Source of the DNA: Candidatus Fermentithermobacillaceae bacterium
GTDB taxonomy: Bacteria; Bacillota; Sulfobacillia; Fermentithermobacillales; DUSS01
Direction: 5' to 3'
NCBI GenBank assembly: GCA_020725645.1
Contig: DYEQ01000101.1
Span: forward strand, 1 to 64,000
Length of the DNA stretch: 64,000 nt
The notes beneath the pieces are model-generated. The model made no database searches. It had not been told where the DNA came from and worked only from the letters and a program-made list of their open reading frames with translations. This document shows, one piece after another, positions 26,953-34,479 of this stretch. Within the stretch, counting starts at the first letter, position 1, and every line of letters begins with the position of its first letter. The position numbers were made by a program, and so were the translations under genes.

Positions 26953-27285
26953 TGAGACGGTACTGATGAGAATTCGTTTCTGGCCCCGAAATATCCTTCC
27001 GCTCCCTGGAGCTTTTCAAGGCTCACCGAACCTTCCTACCGCTGTTTTCCTGGGCCTTTTCCCCGCCTCTTCCAGGAACGGATTTATACCCGACCGTCCT
27101 TGGCCGGCCGCTTCTCTGGGGAGTACGTCTTCTACCGGGGCCCTCAAGGAAACCATGCCTGCTTATGCCTGCACCAGCTCTCGTCTGTGTAGAGTACATC
27201 TTCTACCGCATCCACGGGGCGAAGTATAAATGATAACTACAGCGAGAAATCGACTTGACTCTTTTGGCCACCTCGGGAGGAACAA

Positions 27286-27855
27286 TTGATACTGGGGACG
27301 AATACGCGACATCGGCAGGTGATGGGACCCGAGATGAACTCGGAAGAGCGCCGGCGCAAGATCATGGAGATCCTGACGGAAGCGGGCGAGCCGGTCACCG
27401 GGTCAGCCCTGGCCTCGAAACTCGGGGTTTCAAGACAGGTGATAGTCCAGGATATCGCCCTTCTTCGCGCTCAGGGTCAGAAGATCCTGGCCACACCTGG
27501 GGGTTACGCCGTTTTGGAAGCAGAGCCTGCCGGCGGGGGGATCGTTAAACTCGTCGCGGTAAGACACGGTAGATCCGATACGCAGGATGAGCTCTATACG
27601 ATGGTCGACTCGGGCGCGGAGGTGATCGACGTCATCGTCGATCATCCGGTGTACGGTCAGCTTACCGGCCAGCTTTCCCTCAAAACCCGGTCTGATGTTG
27701 ACAGATTCATTAGAACCATGGAAGAAAGCGGCGCGGGACTCCTTTCCTCCCTCACTGGAGGCGTGCATCTCCACACGGTACGGGTACCCGACCTGGAGAC
27801 CTCTAAGCGACTGGAAGACGCCCTGCGCCACAAGGGATTTCTCCTTCACGATTGA
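27286..27855 (+). CDS. niaR: NiaR-type transcription repressor of niacin uptake and NAD synthesis
   Basis: 189 residues: N-terminal helix-turn-helix (SEERRRKIMEILTEAGEPVT, SALASKLGVSRQVIVQDIALL) and a C-terminal 3H domain with its three conserved His regions (VRHGRSD, VDHPVYGQL, GGVHLHTVRVPD), which bind metal and nicotinic acid. NiaR represses NAD biosynthesis and niacin transport genes when niacin is present. TTG 27286 has GGGAGG five bases upstream; ATG 27334 gives the more usual N-terminus but has no good ribosome site. Two kilobases downstream a NiaX-like gene carries a NiaR-like operator. Confidence 0.9.
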   Translation: MILGTNTRHRQVMGPEMNSEERRRKIMEILTEAGEPVTGSALASKLGVSRQVIVQDIALLRAQGQKILATPGGYAVLEAEPAGGGIVKLVAVRHGRSDTQDELYTMVDSGAEVIDVIVDHPVYGQLTGQLSLKTRSDVDRFIRTMEESGAGLLSSLTGGVHLHTVRVPDLETSKRLEDALRHKGFLLHD

Positions 27856-28067
27856 CCACAGCCCCGGCCTCTGCCCCTTGTACAAGGCTGTTGGAATCTT
27901 GCCTTCGGCTTAAGTGTCCGCTGAGGAGATTCTTATCTGAGATGAGGACCGAAGCGGCATCGACAGGTCAGCGACCGGAACCCCCCTGGAAGAGCAGACG
28001 GCTTCCGTTATATTTCCATCGTGGAAGCTGTTACCAGCTGCAAGCTGTGGTAGACTGCATAATGTGG

Positions 28068-28096
28068 TTGCTTACTGGGATAGCACCTGATATGAT
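28068..28096 (+). promoter_or_regulatory. Promoter of the vapBC pair
   Basis: TTGCTT (28068-28073), a 17-base spacer, then TATGAT (28091-28096). The antitoxin start lies 29 bases further on. Autorepression through sites near the -10 is usual for such pairs but no clean palindrome stood out. Confidence 0.6.
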
Positions 28097-28124
28097 ACTG
28101 TGAAAGGTCAGGATTCGGCCCACC

Positions 28125-28415
28125 ATGAGCGGGGATCATTGTGGCGCGGGGGTGACGACAGTGGATCGGGAGCAATTCACGGTCCGGGTTCCCAAAGAGC
28201 TTCTCGATAGAGTCCGCGAAGAAGCGGCAGCATATGGCGATTCAATGAACGATCTTGTGATTTCTGCGCTGGAAAAGGAAGTCCGCATGAGGGAGCAGCT
28301 TCGATTATTGAACGAGATAGAGCGTAGACGCTCTTTGATGGCAAAGCGCGGTCTCCAACCGGATTCAACGCCTGTAATAAGGGAGCTCAGGCTGAGGAGC
28401 AATCGCAATGACTAG
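28125..28415 (+). CDS. Antitoxin of a VapBC-type pair (ribbon-helix-helix)
   Basis: 96 residues from ATG 28125; in-frame GTGs at 28152 and 28161 (the latter with GGGGGTG six bases upstream) could be the real start. The N-terminal strand and two helices (EQFTVRVPKELLDRVREEA, SMNDLVISALEKEV) fit an Arc-type ribbon-helix-helix DNA-binding fold; the C-terminus is the likely toxin-binding part. It overlaps the PIN gene by eight bases. Confidence 0.75.
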   Translation: MSGDHCGAGVTTVDREQFTVRVPKELLDRVREEAAAYGDSMNDLVISALEKEVRMREQLRLLNEIERRRSLMAKRGLQPDSTPVIRELRLRSNRND

Positions 28416-28857
28416 AAGTGCTTACTGCCTTGACAGCAGTATCCTGGTCAAAGTGCTGGTGCCCGAGGAAGGTAGCGATAAAGCTACTCTCCTTTTGAAA
28501 CGCATTATCAGCAGCGGCTCGAGGCTGGTTGCACCCGCATTCGCTTGGGCCGAAGTGGGGACCGTCCTGCGGAAGAAGGTCAAGGCTGGATTACTCACTG
28601 AGTCTGAGGCACATGATGCCTGGGTGCGATTCGTCTCGCTGTCGGTAGAGTACATCGAAGACACAAAGATCCCGCAGATCGCATGGGAGGTCGCCGCAAG
28701 GTTTGACCTTCCCACCATGTACGATGCCGCATTTCTGGCAGTCTCAGAAAGGTTAATGGAGGACTCGCAGAGCACGGTCGAGTTCTGGACCGCTGACCGC
28801 GAATTGGTCGTCCACCTGGGAGAGCCACGACCGGAGTATGTGAATTTGCTGGAGTAA
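28408..28857 (+). CDS. PIN-domain toxin (VapC-type RNase)
   Basis: 149 residues. Four acidic residues of the PIN active site are seen: Asp in CLDSSILVKVL, Glu in WAEVGTVL, Asp in TMYDAAFLAV and Asp in WTADREL. VapC toxins cleave specific RNAs. AGGAGC precedes ATG 28408 with good spacing. The pair stands between niaR and the sleB-type gene, and it is complete. Confidence 0.88.
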   Translation: MTRSAYCLDSSILVKVLVPEEGSDKATLLLKRIISSGSRLVAPAFAWAEVGTVLRKKVKAGLLTESEAHDAWVRFVSLSVEYIEDTKIPQIAWEVAARFDLPTMYDAAFLAVSERLMEDSQSTVEFWTADRELVVHLGEPRPEYVNLLE

Positions 28858-28958
28858 TGACGCTGGGACAGCGCATATCCCGGTTTGCGCGGGATGCCTT
28901 TAGAGGATAGCCCTGCCAGCGGTCCCATAAGATTATCCCTGGTAAATGCCGCTTATGC

Positions 28959-28967
28959 TGCTAAAAT
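28959..28967 (+). promoter_or_regulatory. Extended -10 promoter for the riboswitch/SleB transcript
   Basis: TGCTAAAAT: TG one base upstream of TAAAAT. It places the transcript start at about 28974, just before the riboswitch, which supports both calls. The -35 (about 28939-28944) is poor. Confidence 0.5.
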
Positions 28968-28977
28968 AGATGTGTCA

Positions 28978-29094
28978 TCCATTTAGCCGAATCCTGCCCG
29001 TCAAGGCAGGTACGGAGGAACCCGTTTGGGGTGAATTCGGACGCGTGTCCGATAGGGCTATCCTTTCACCGAACCCATAGCTAACTCCGGAGGC
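28978..29094 (+). ncRNA. c-di-AMP riboswitch (ydaO/yuaA class)
   Basis: The class-specific blocks are present in order: AGCCGAATCCTGCC, GGAGGAACCCG, TTTGGGGTGAATTCGG, a variable hairpin, AGGGCTATCCTTTCACCGAACCC and ATAGCTAACTCCGGAGGC. This matches the ydaO consensus as I know it. The element ends just before the gene for a SleB-like hydrolase, a known target type: high c-di-AMP usually turns such genes off, linking cell wall hydrolysis to the second messenger. Confidence 0.93.
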
Positions 29095-29112
29095 TTGAAA
29101 GGGGGAATTACC

Positions 29113-29715
29113 GTGTTACGCTTTGATGTCAGAAAACCGAATCGTGCTATCAAGAGTTGCCGCCCGGTCAAAAATCTCCAGACTCACCCAGACGATAACA
29201 CCCTTGTGAAGTCTGTGCGGAAAAGGGCGCTCGAGGCAATGCGAAGGTACGCGAGGCGGCAAAAGGCTCTTGCAGCGGTCATCGTATTCGCGCTGGTCTT
29301 CGGAGCTACGGTCCTCGTCCCGGCAAAGGCTCTCGCCTACGACCCCTGGTACTACGGCTATACGTGGGACGAGGTGATGCTTCTCGCTCGTCTCGTGTAC
29401 GCAGAAGCAGCCGGCGAACCGTACGTCGGGAAGGTCGCCGTAGCTGCGGTGGTCTTAAATAGGGTGCGCAGCCCGCTGTTTCCGGACACTATAGCCGGTG
29501 TAATCTACGAGCCCTGGCAGTTCTCCTGTGTCGGAAACTGGATGTTCAATTCGTACCCGTCCCAGTCGGCCATTCAGGCGGCTCTCGATGCCCTGAACGG
29601 CTGGGACCCGACGGGAGGAGCTCTGTACTACTTCAACTATACGCAGGTTTGGAATTCCTGGTTGTGGTCCAGACCCTGCGCCACCGTGATCGGGCTGCAC
29701 TGGTTCACGTACTGA
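29113..29715 (+). CDS. SleB-like cell wall hydrolase under c-di-AMP control
   Basis: 200 residues. A cytoplasmic basic stretch, a hydrophobic segment (ALAAVIVFALVFGATVLVPA) ending KALAYDP, then a SleB/hydrolase-2 domain with the catalytic Glu in LARLVYAEAAGEP, VAVAAVVLNRV, FPDTIAGVIYEPWQFS and a C-terminal WNSWLWSRP. The family acts as lytic transglycosylase on spore cortex or wall peptidoglycan. GTG 29113 is chosen because GGGGGA precedes it by six bases; TTG 29095 would sit directly on GGAGG. The c-di-AMP riboswitch upstream is the regulator. Confidence 0.88.
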   Translation: MLRFDVRKPNRAIKSCRPVKNLQTHPDDNTLVKSVRKRALEAMRRYARRQKALAAVIVFALVFGATVLVPAKALAYDPWYYGYTWDEVMLLARLVYAEAAGEPYVGKVAVAAVVLNRVRSPLFPDTIAGVIYEPWQFSCVGNWMFNSYPSQSAIQAALDALNGWDPTGGALYYFNYTQVWNSWLWSRPCATVIGLHWFTY

Positions 29716-29736
29716 ACCAAGTTGTTGATTTGACTG

Positions 29737-29785
29737 TTGACAAGACACCTGTCGAGTGGGATACTCCACTCGGAGGTGTCTTGTC
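29737..29785 (+). promoter_or_regulatory. Promoter with NiaR-like operator, plus inverted repeat over the ribosome site
   Basis: TTGACA (29737-29742), 17-base spacer, GATACT (29760-29765). The spacer contains the inverted repeat GACACCTGTC (29744-29753), of the GACA-N2-TGTC type I remember for NiaR operators. In addition GACAAGACACCT (29739-29750) is repeated inverted at 29774-29785 (12 of 12), where it covers the GGAGG of the next gene, with GAGTGG/CCACTC in between. Binding of NiaR here would block the promoter. Confidence 0.6.
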
Positions 29786-29787
29786 GT

Positions 29788-30294
29788 ATGGAACACAGCC
29801 GCACGGTCAAAATCGCTTCAGGGTCTTTGCTTTTAGCTTTATCGCTCCTGATACCGCTGGCATTCGGCGGCTTTCTAGGCATCCAGATAGGGCCGGGTAG
29901 TGCGACGCTGGCATCGCACGTGCCAACCTTTTTGGCCATGCTTTACGGTCCCGGCGTAGCGTTTGTGGTAGGACTGGGGTCGGCCATAGGGTTTTTCATG
30001 AAACTAGGTTGGATCATTGGGCTTAGAGCTGCCATGCACATTATAGTGGGAGTGGTTGGAGCTTACATGCTGAAAAGGCACATCAGTTTCCCGCTCACCC
30101 TGATCGCCCTGACTCCTCTTCATGCCCTTCTCGAATCCCTCATAGTACTTTTGTTCGGGTTTTCCCCTCGAGAGGTAGGGCTCGTCGTGGGCGGCATAAC
30201 CGTCGTTCACCATCTGTTGGATACCACCATAGCCGTGGCCGTTTGGCGGCTCGCATTTTATAGAGCTCGCCAGCAACCGTTAACCCGGACGTAA
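29788..30294 (+). CDS. niaX: ECF-type S component, NiaX-like (probable niacin transporter)
   Basis: 168 residues, about five membrane helices. GPGSATLASHVPTFLAMLYG, VVGLGSAIGFFM, IGLRAAMHIIVGVVGAYMLK and HALLESLIVLLF with HHLLDTTIAVAVW match my recollection of the NiaX vitamin S component. Substrate-binding S components work with shared ECF ATPases encoded elsewhere. The promoter carries a NiaR-like site and niaR is 2 kb upstream, both of which support niacin as substrate. ATG 29788 has GGAGG eleven bases upstream. Other vitamin S components remain possible. Confidence 0.75.
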   Translation: MEHSRTVKIASGSLLLALSLLIPLAFGGFLGIQIGPGSATLASHVPTFLAMLYGPGVAFVVGLGSAIGFFMKLGWIIGLRAAMHIIVGVVGAYMLKRHISFPLTLIALTPLHALLESLIVLLFGFSPREVGLVVGGITVVHHLLDTTIAVAVWRLAFYRARQQPLTRT

Positions 30295-30420
30295 GCGCCA
30301 CGCCCCGACCGGCCAGATAATTGCGGTCGCCGGTGAGGTCGATGTACCTGTTGGACAATGTGACCGAGGTCCCTCTGCGTGAGCACTGGCGAATCCGACC
30401 CAACCCCCGGGGCTTGAGGC

Positions 30421-30771
30421 CTAGGTCTTATTCTGAGGATCAGTCTTCGGCCGGTCGGTATTTTCCTGCAGAGCTTGTTCGATAATCTCAGGTAGCTGGT
30501 ACAGAGAGTTTCGTCCATGGAGAATCAGTTCACCATTCAGGAGTACCGCAGGCAAGCTGATTTCGTTTCTTTGAACCATCCGGAGTATCGTTGGATAATA
30601 ACCCGCTTCAGGGTCGGCCGTGTCTACGTAACGGCATTGAAGCCTCTTCTGTCCGAAACGCCTGTATAAATTGCTGATGTACCCCAGAACGACCTCTTCC
30701 ATGGACCTTGAACCACAGCAGCCTGTTCTATACCTTATCTCTCTCGACCCTAAGATCACAACTTGAATCAT
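30421..30771 (-). CDS. Small thioredoxin-fold protein (YuzD-like)
   Basis: 116 residues: IQVVILGSREIRY, a Cys pair (TGCCGSRSMEE), RFGQKRLQCRYVDTADPEAGYYP, LPAVLLNGELILHGRNSLYQLPEIIEQ. The layout (beta-alpha with early Cys, cis-Pro-like LPAVLLNGE) resembles YuzD/DUF1462 thioredoxin-like proteins, but its Cys motif differs from the classic CxxC. It may be a redox or metal-binding protein. ATG 30771 has AAGGAGTGG eight bases upstream. It is convergent with the NiaX-like gene; the 126-bp gap shows nothing clear. Confidence 0.55.
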   Translation of the reverse strand: MIQVVILGSREIRYRTGCCGSRSMEEVVLGYISNLYRRFGQKRLQCRYVDTADPEAGYYPTILRMVQRNEISLPAVLLNGELILHGRNSLYQLPEIIEQALQENTDRPKTDPQNKT

Positions 30772-30901
30772 GCGACCGACCACTCCTTATGTCAGCTCGT
30801 TATGTCTACACTTTATTCAGACTGCCCTATCGCTGACACTTCCGGTTCTTACAAAGAGATCAAGTTCAAAAACTCGTGCTCGCTGAAGGTTATTTGGTGT
30901 A

Positions 30902-30929
30902 ACCATGGTGACACTAGATGCATAACATG
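30902..30929 (+). promoter_or_regulatory. Possible sigma-K-like (mother-cell) promoter
   Basis: AC at 30902-30903, 17 bases, then CATAACATG (30921-30929), close to the sporulation consensus AC-N16/17-CATANNNTA (last base pair TG instead of TA). It precedes an unrecognised protein gene. Short motifs like this occur by chance, so this is only a hint. Confidence 0.3.
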
Positions 30930-31010
30930 TTGACGAAAATGCCTCTTCCAGATTCAACCGCAGGGAGAGGTACATTCCCAGAAGATTGGATAAGAAGGAG
31001 GAGTAAGCTT

Positions 31011-31859
31011 ATGGAAGCGCCTAGAATCAAGGGGTTACCACCGGTTCCGCCGGTCATAAAGCCGATTCGCCCCAGAGATTTTCGGTGCGAGTGTGTGTGC
31101 TTAGAGGTTCAAAAGATCCTGGATGCTCGGAAACAGAAGGAATGCCAGGTATTTACGAGACTCGAGCAGTTTGGTATCATCCCAAGAACTCTTCCGCTGA
31201 TAGACATCGATCAGAACCCAATAACGACCGTCGACTGGACGCCAGCCGACGACATTGTGTGCCTGAGAGCGATCTTTAAGGAGAACCACAGGAACCAGAT
31301 CTTCGTCATAGAGAAACCCCCACAGGAGTTCACTGTGGAACCGCTTGGTGGTAAGCCCCCTGCCGCCAGAATCACGGTGACCGTGACGCCTGGAAGAAAT
31401 CCAACTCCAATACCGAACCCGCACCTCCAGTGTAGGGTTAAGGAGACCGTGCTGGCTGAGCTCGAGAACCGAACGCCTGGGAGAACACCAACAACCGGTT
31501 TCATCGAAGTCTGCCCGGTCCGTTTCATAAAGCGGCCAGTACTCTTCTTCCCCGATCAGGAGCAGGTCGGACAGGTCAGCGTGAAGACGGAATCTTCATG
31601 GGAGATTCTCGACTGCACCACGGACATCTTCTTGAACGTGCTTAGAGTTAACGTCACCGTTGGCGCTTTCATCATCGTGAAAACCTGGGCCGACGTCCAA
31701 CTGGTCACCACGGCCATGGGCGAGTGCGACTGGGAACTGGTCCCGCCGCCGTTCCCCGAGGATCCATGCGAGGCTTTCAGACAGAGACCCTTCCCGCCTT
31801 TCAACCCGCCGCAGTTGGAGGACTTCTTCATACCCGACCCCGAAAAAGGCGATGGTTAG
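31011..31859 (+). CDS. Unrecognised Cys/Pro-rich protein, possibly spore surface
   Basis: 282 residues from ATG 31011, which has GGAGGAG seven bases upstream. N-terminal PPVPPVIKPIRP is followed by CECVCLEVQKILDARKQKECQ, a Cys-rich segment resembling the start of SPOCS/DUF3794-type spore coat proteins (a motif of the form CVxVxKVYD with later Cys). A beta-rich body with CRVKETVLAELE, EVCPVRFIKRPVLFF and WEILDCTTDIFLNV, then a Pro/Phe-rich tail. No signal peptide or helix spans. A possible sigma-K promoter supports a coat role; function unproven. Confidence 0.5.
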   Translation: MEAPRIKGLPPVPPVIKPIRPRDFRCECVCLEVQKILDARKQKECQVFTRLEQFGIIPRTLPLIDIDQNPITTVDWTPADDIVCLRAIFKENHRNQIFVIEKPPQEFTVEPLGGKPPAARITVTVTPGRNPTPIPNPHLQCRVKETVLAELENRTPGRTPTTGFIEVCPVRFIKRPVLFFPDQEQVGQVSVKTESSWEILDCTTDIFLNVLRVNVTVGAFIIVKTWADVQLVTTAMGECDWELVPPPFPEDPCEAFRQRPFPPFNPPQLEDFFIPDPEKGDG

Positions 31860-31876
31860 AAGCACTGTATAGGCCG

Positions 31877-31908
31877 GTGGAAGGGGGCCCAGGCCCCCTT
31901 CCACTTTT
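31877..31908 (+). terminator. Intrinsic terminator after the Cys/Pro-rich protein gene
   Basis: A 13-bp stem, GTGGAAGGGGGCC (31877-31889) with GGCCCCCTTCCAC (31892-31904), followed by TTTT. It ends the transcript 18 bases past the stop. Confidence 0.85.
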
Positions 31909-31980
31909 CCCATTCGTTGCAAGAAGCAATTCTTTTGTATAACGTTTGAACGTTTGGTTTGGACCCGACTAAGGACCTTC

Positions 31981-33192
31981 TCACTTAGAATCGCTCTGAT
32001 CAGGTGCCTTACCTATTCTTTCAAGATAAAGCAGGTACTCATCTACCAACTCTTCTGTGGGCTTTATTCCTTGGGAAGAAAGAAACTTGTAGACCAGCCT
32101 TCTTGCTTCGTCAACTGGTTTTGATAGTAGATCCCGATTGTTAATGGCAGAGGTCTCTTCCTCTTTTCCGTGCGGGAGTGTTTCCCGGGGCGGCATCGGC
32201 CCTTTCATATCCCCCCTGACCTTTTCAATCTGCGGCGGCGATTCGACATGACGGCGAGGCTTTTGTCTCAGAACGTCTTGTGCAAAGTCCTCAATCCCTC
32301 CGTGATAGCCTGGCAAAGAAGGCTTAACAGGCGCAACGGGCTGCGGTGCGTCAAGTATCCCGACGCCTGCCACCGAACCTTTGGCTTGTTGCGGAAACGC
32401 TGTCCCGGCCGTTCCAATAACGGGTTCGTCGGTATTTGCAGGTACGTCTCCCTGGACTTTTGTTCCTTTCGATTCCAGGATCTCAGGGCGAAATGCCTCT
32501 TTTATCGAGGCATCAATCGGTGTTTTCTTAAAGTACCCTAGAACGCCGTTACAAACCGTAACTGAAAGGTTTTCAAGCAAAGGCTCATTGTAGCCGTGGA
32601 TTAACGGAATTGCCAGGAGAACCGTAGGGGCGGATACTCCCCGCCGTGACTCAGAGAACCATTCCTTCATCGCAGAAGGCAGCTTCAGGGAAGACGTTCT
32701 CCTAAAGCCGGGAGGACTTGCGCATTCGCTTGCCAAAGCTAAGTGTCCCGCCAGGCGAAAGCTCCCGAATGGCCTCTCCCACCAAGGATAGATGACCAAA
32801 GGATCGATTCCCCCGGGAACAACAAGGCCGGTATATATAAATAAGGCAGTATCCCAGTAGGTAGACCTTGCGTCTTTTTTACCCTCCAGCTTTTGAGGGC
32901 CATCCGCCTTCTCCAGGGTAATGTCGGCTCCCGTAATCCACAGAAGGCGCTCAAGGAGTTTCAACTCTGTTTTCAAAAGCTCCTGTAAATGATCTCCCTT
33001 GCCCGTGTCATCATCCACGAATCTCACAAGAAGTCGCCTGCCTATTAAAGGAGGGTAAACAGCAAGAACTCCAGAGGTTTTGTCGTGTCTGAATGGAATG
33101 CCTACCAATTGGCAGACGGCCTCAAAGGCGGATGGAGACGGCATGGCAACACGCTGCGAGCGTACCTCCGCATTATCGACAAGCAGGCGCAT
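31981..33192 (-). CDS. Unrecognised protein with possible copper amine oxidase N-like domain
   Basis: 403 residues. The first 60 (LLVDNAEVRSQRVAM, AFEAVCQLVGIPFRHD, TSGVLAVYPPL) resemble the small beta domain seen at the N-terminus of copper amine oxidase-type surface proteins. The middle (LVVPGGIDPLVIYPWWERPF, LASECASPPGF, LAIPLIHGYNEPLLE) is of unknown kind, with possible His/Glu ligands; the C-terminal 150 residues are Pro/Lys-rich and low in structure. No signal peptide. GGAGAGG precedes ATG 33192. Its gap from the next gene downstream holds the terminator at 31877-31908 on the other strand. Confidence 0.45.
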   Translation of the reverse strand: MRLLVDNAEVRSQRVAMPSPSAFEAVCQLVGIPFRHDKTSGVLAVYPPLIGRRLLVRFVDDDTGKGDHLQELLKTELKLLERLLWITGADITLEKADGPQKLEGKKDARSTYWDTALFIYTGLVVPGGIDPLVIYPWWERPFGSFRLAGHLALASECASPPGFRRTSSLKLPSAMKEWFSESRRGVSAPTVLLAIPLIHGYNEPLLENLSVTVCNGVLGYFKKTPIDASIKEAFRPEILESKGTKVQGDVPANTDEPVIGTAGTAFPQQAKGSVAGVGILDAPQPVAPVKPSLPGYHGGIEDFAQDVLRQKPRRHVESPPQIEKVRGDMKGPMPPRETLPHGKEEETSAINNRDLLSKPVDEARRLVYKFLSSQGIKPTEELVDEYLLYLERIGKAPDQSDSK

Positions 33193-33285
33193 AAATACCT
33201 CTCCCCTAGAAGAAACACTTCCCGATCCATGTATATGACATTTCTTGGCTTCCTGGTGTGTGCAAAACCGTTACTTTTTGTGACA

Positions 33286-33312
33286 TAAAAGGGGAGGGCC
33301 CATCGGCCCTCC
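33286..33312 (-). terminator. Intrinsic terminator of the CAP-domain gene
   Basis: Stem GGAGGGCC/GGCCCTCC (33293-33300, 33305-33312) with loop CATC; reading on the minus strand it is followed by CCTTTTA. Confidence 0.8.
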
Positions 33313-33344
33313 TACCCTGATTTGACCAGGTAAGCTATTCTTTC

Positions 33345-34073
33345 CTACCGCTCAACGAACAGCTCAACCACGTAATATCCGTATAAAGATGAACCAGACT
33401 GGCGGGGAACCACACCGACACCTACATGGGTCCAGTACGGTTTAAGCATATTATCTTTGTGTTTGGGACTGGACATCCAGCTTTCATGAGCCACAATCGG
33501 AGAACCGGCGACAGTAAGGTTCTCTCTCGAACGTTTATACGGTATACCGAAGCTGCTGAGCAACGTAGGCGAATACCCGTAAGTGGGGGATTCATGGCCG
33601 TAGTAGCCGTTCTTGACCATATCCTCCCCTTTAATTCGCGCAGCCTGAACCAGGTAAGGATCGATTTCCAGCGGCCTCAATCCCAGTCTAACTCGCTCCT
33701 GGTTCAGCAATTCAATTACTTCCTGCTCAAAAGCTGTTGGTACGGCCGGTTCAAGCTTTCTGGGAACGGTGCTTCCAGTACCTGTACCTGGTGTCGTGGC
33801 CCCTCTATTACCGAAGCGAGCCTGGTACCAAGCATCGTACGCAGCTTTATCATCGTTCGGATCTACCTGACCCGATCCGGGAGCCGGATTCGCAGGAGGA
33901 TTTGGGTCCGGTTGTAGCGGTGGCCGATTCGGTAATGTCCCGAACCGTGCCCGGTACCATTCATTGTAAGCTTCCTGGTCTTCGGGGGACATGGCCAGCA
34001 CGTACCCCGCGTTGCACGTGGCCAATACGGCCAGAACCACTAGGACGAACACTGCTTTCTTGAGATACTTCAT
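33345..34073 (-). CDS. Secreted CAP-domain (SCP/PR-1 type) protein
   Basis: 242 residues: signal peptide ending GYVLAMSP, two copies of a short motif (DQEAYNEWYRARFG at ~31 and DKAAYDAWYQARFG at ~75) separated by Pro-rich linkers, then a CAP domain starting FEQEVIELLNQERVRLGLRPL with GHESPTYGYSPT, ENLTVAGSP and WMSSPKHKDNMLKPYWTHVGVGVV. CAP proteins such as YkwD are common in spore formers; the conserved His/Glu residues are present. GGAAGGAGG precedes ATG 34073. The short repeated motif may bind the cell wall. Confidence 0.85.
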   Translation of the reverse strand: MKYLKKAVFVLVVLAVLATCNAGYVLAMSPEDQEAYNEWYRARFGTLPNRPPLQPDPNPPANPAPGSGQVDPNDDKAAYDAWYQARFGNRGATTPGTGTGSTVPRKLEPAVPTAFEQEVIELLNQERVRLGLRPLEIDPYLVQAARIKGEDMVKNGYYGHESPTYGYSPTLLSSFGIPYKRSRENLTVAGSPIVAHESWMSSPKHKDNMLKPYWTHVGVGVVPRQSGSSLYGYYVVELFVER

Positions 34074-34479
34074 CGCTGGCCTCCTTCCAATATTGGGGCA
34101 TTAGCTGTTGGCGCCTACCTGCGAGGCTTATACTCTTATTCGCTGCTCAGGAGGACAATCCTCTTGGAAATTGCGTCCATGCTGGGCGTATCTTTCAGGT
34201 GCACGTTTTTCCCTGTCGACGTAAGAATGGGTGAAGATCTATGGAGGTTGGGCGAGCAAACCAGAATCATTCTGCTATGATTCGGACTTGGCGCAATCGA
34301 CTCGTTCCGCCGGCCCATGCAGTGTGTTCAGATCAAAACCGTCGAAGATTCCAAGGCGTTCTTCGCGATCTGCCGAGAATATAGGTCGGCCGATTATGGA
34401 ACTACTATGTAGTAGTGCCAAATACCGAGTGCCAACCCAGTTCACGGTCAACAAGACTCTCGATAAGGACGACCTGCTT
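34074..34479. other. Intergenic region between the divergent CAP and ger genes
   Basis: 406 bases with no gene. The ger frame extends back to 34231 in the plus direction, but this part has no coding character. I looked for sigma-G type promoters and saw no convincing match. Confidence 0.4.
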
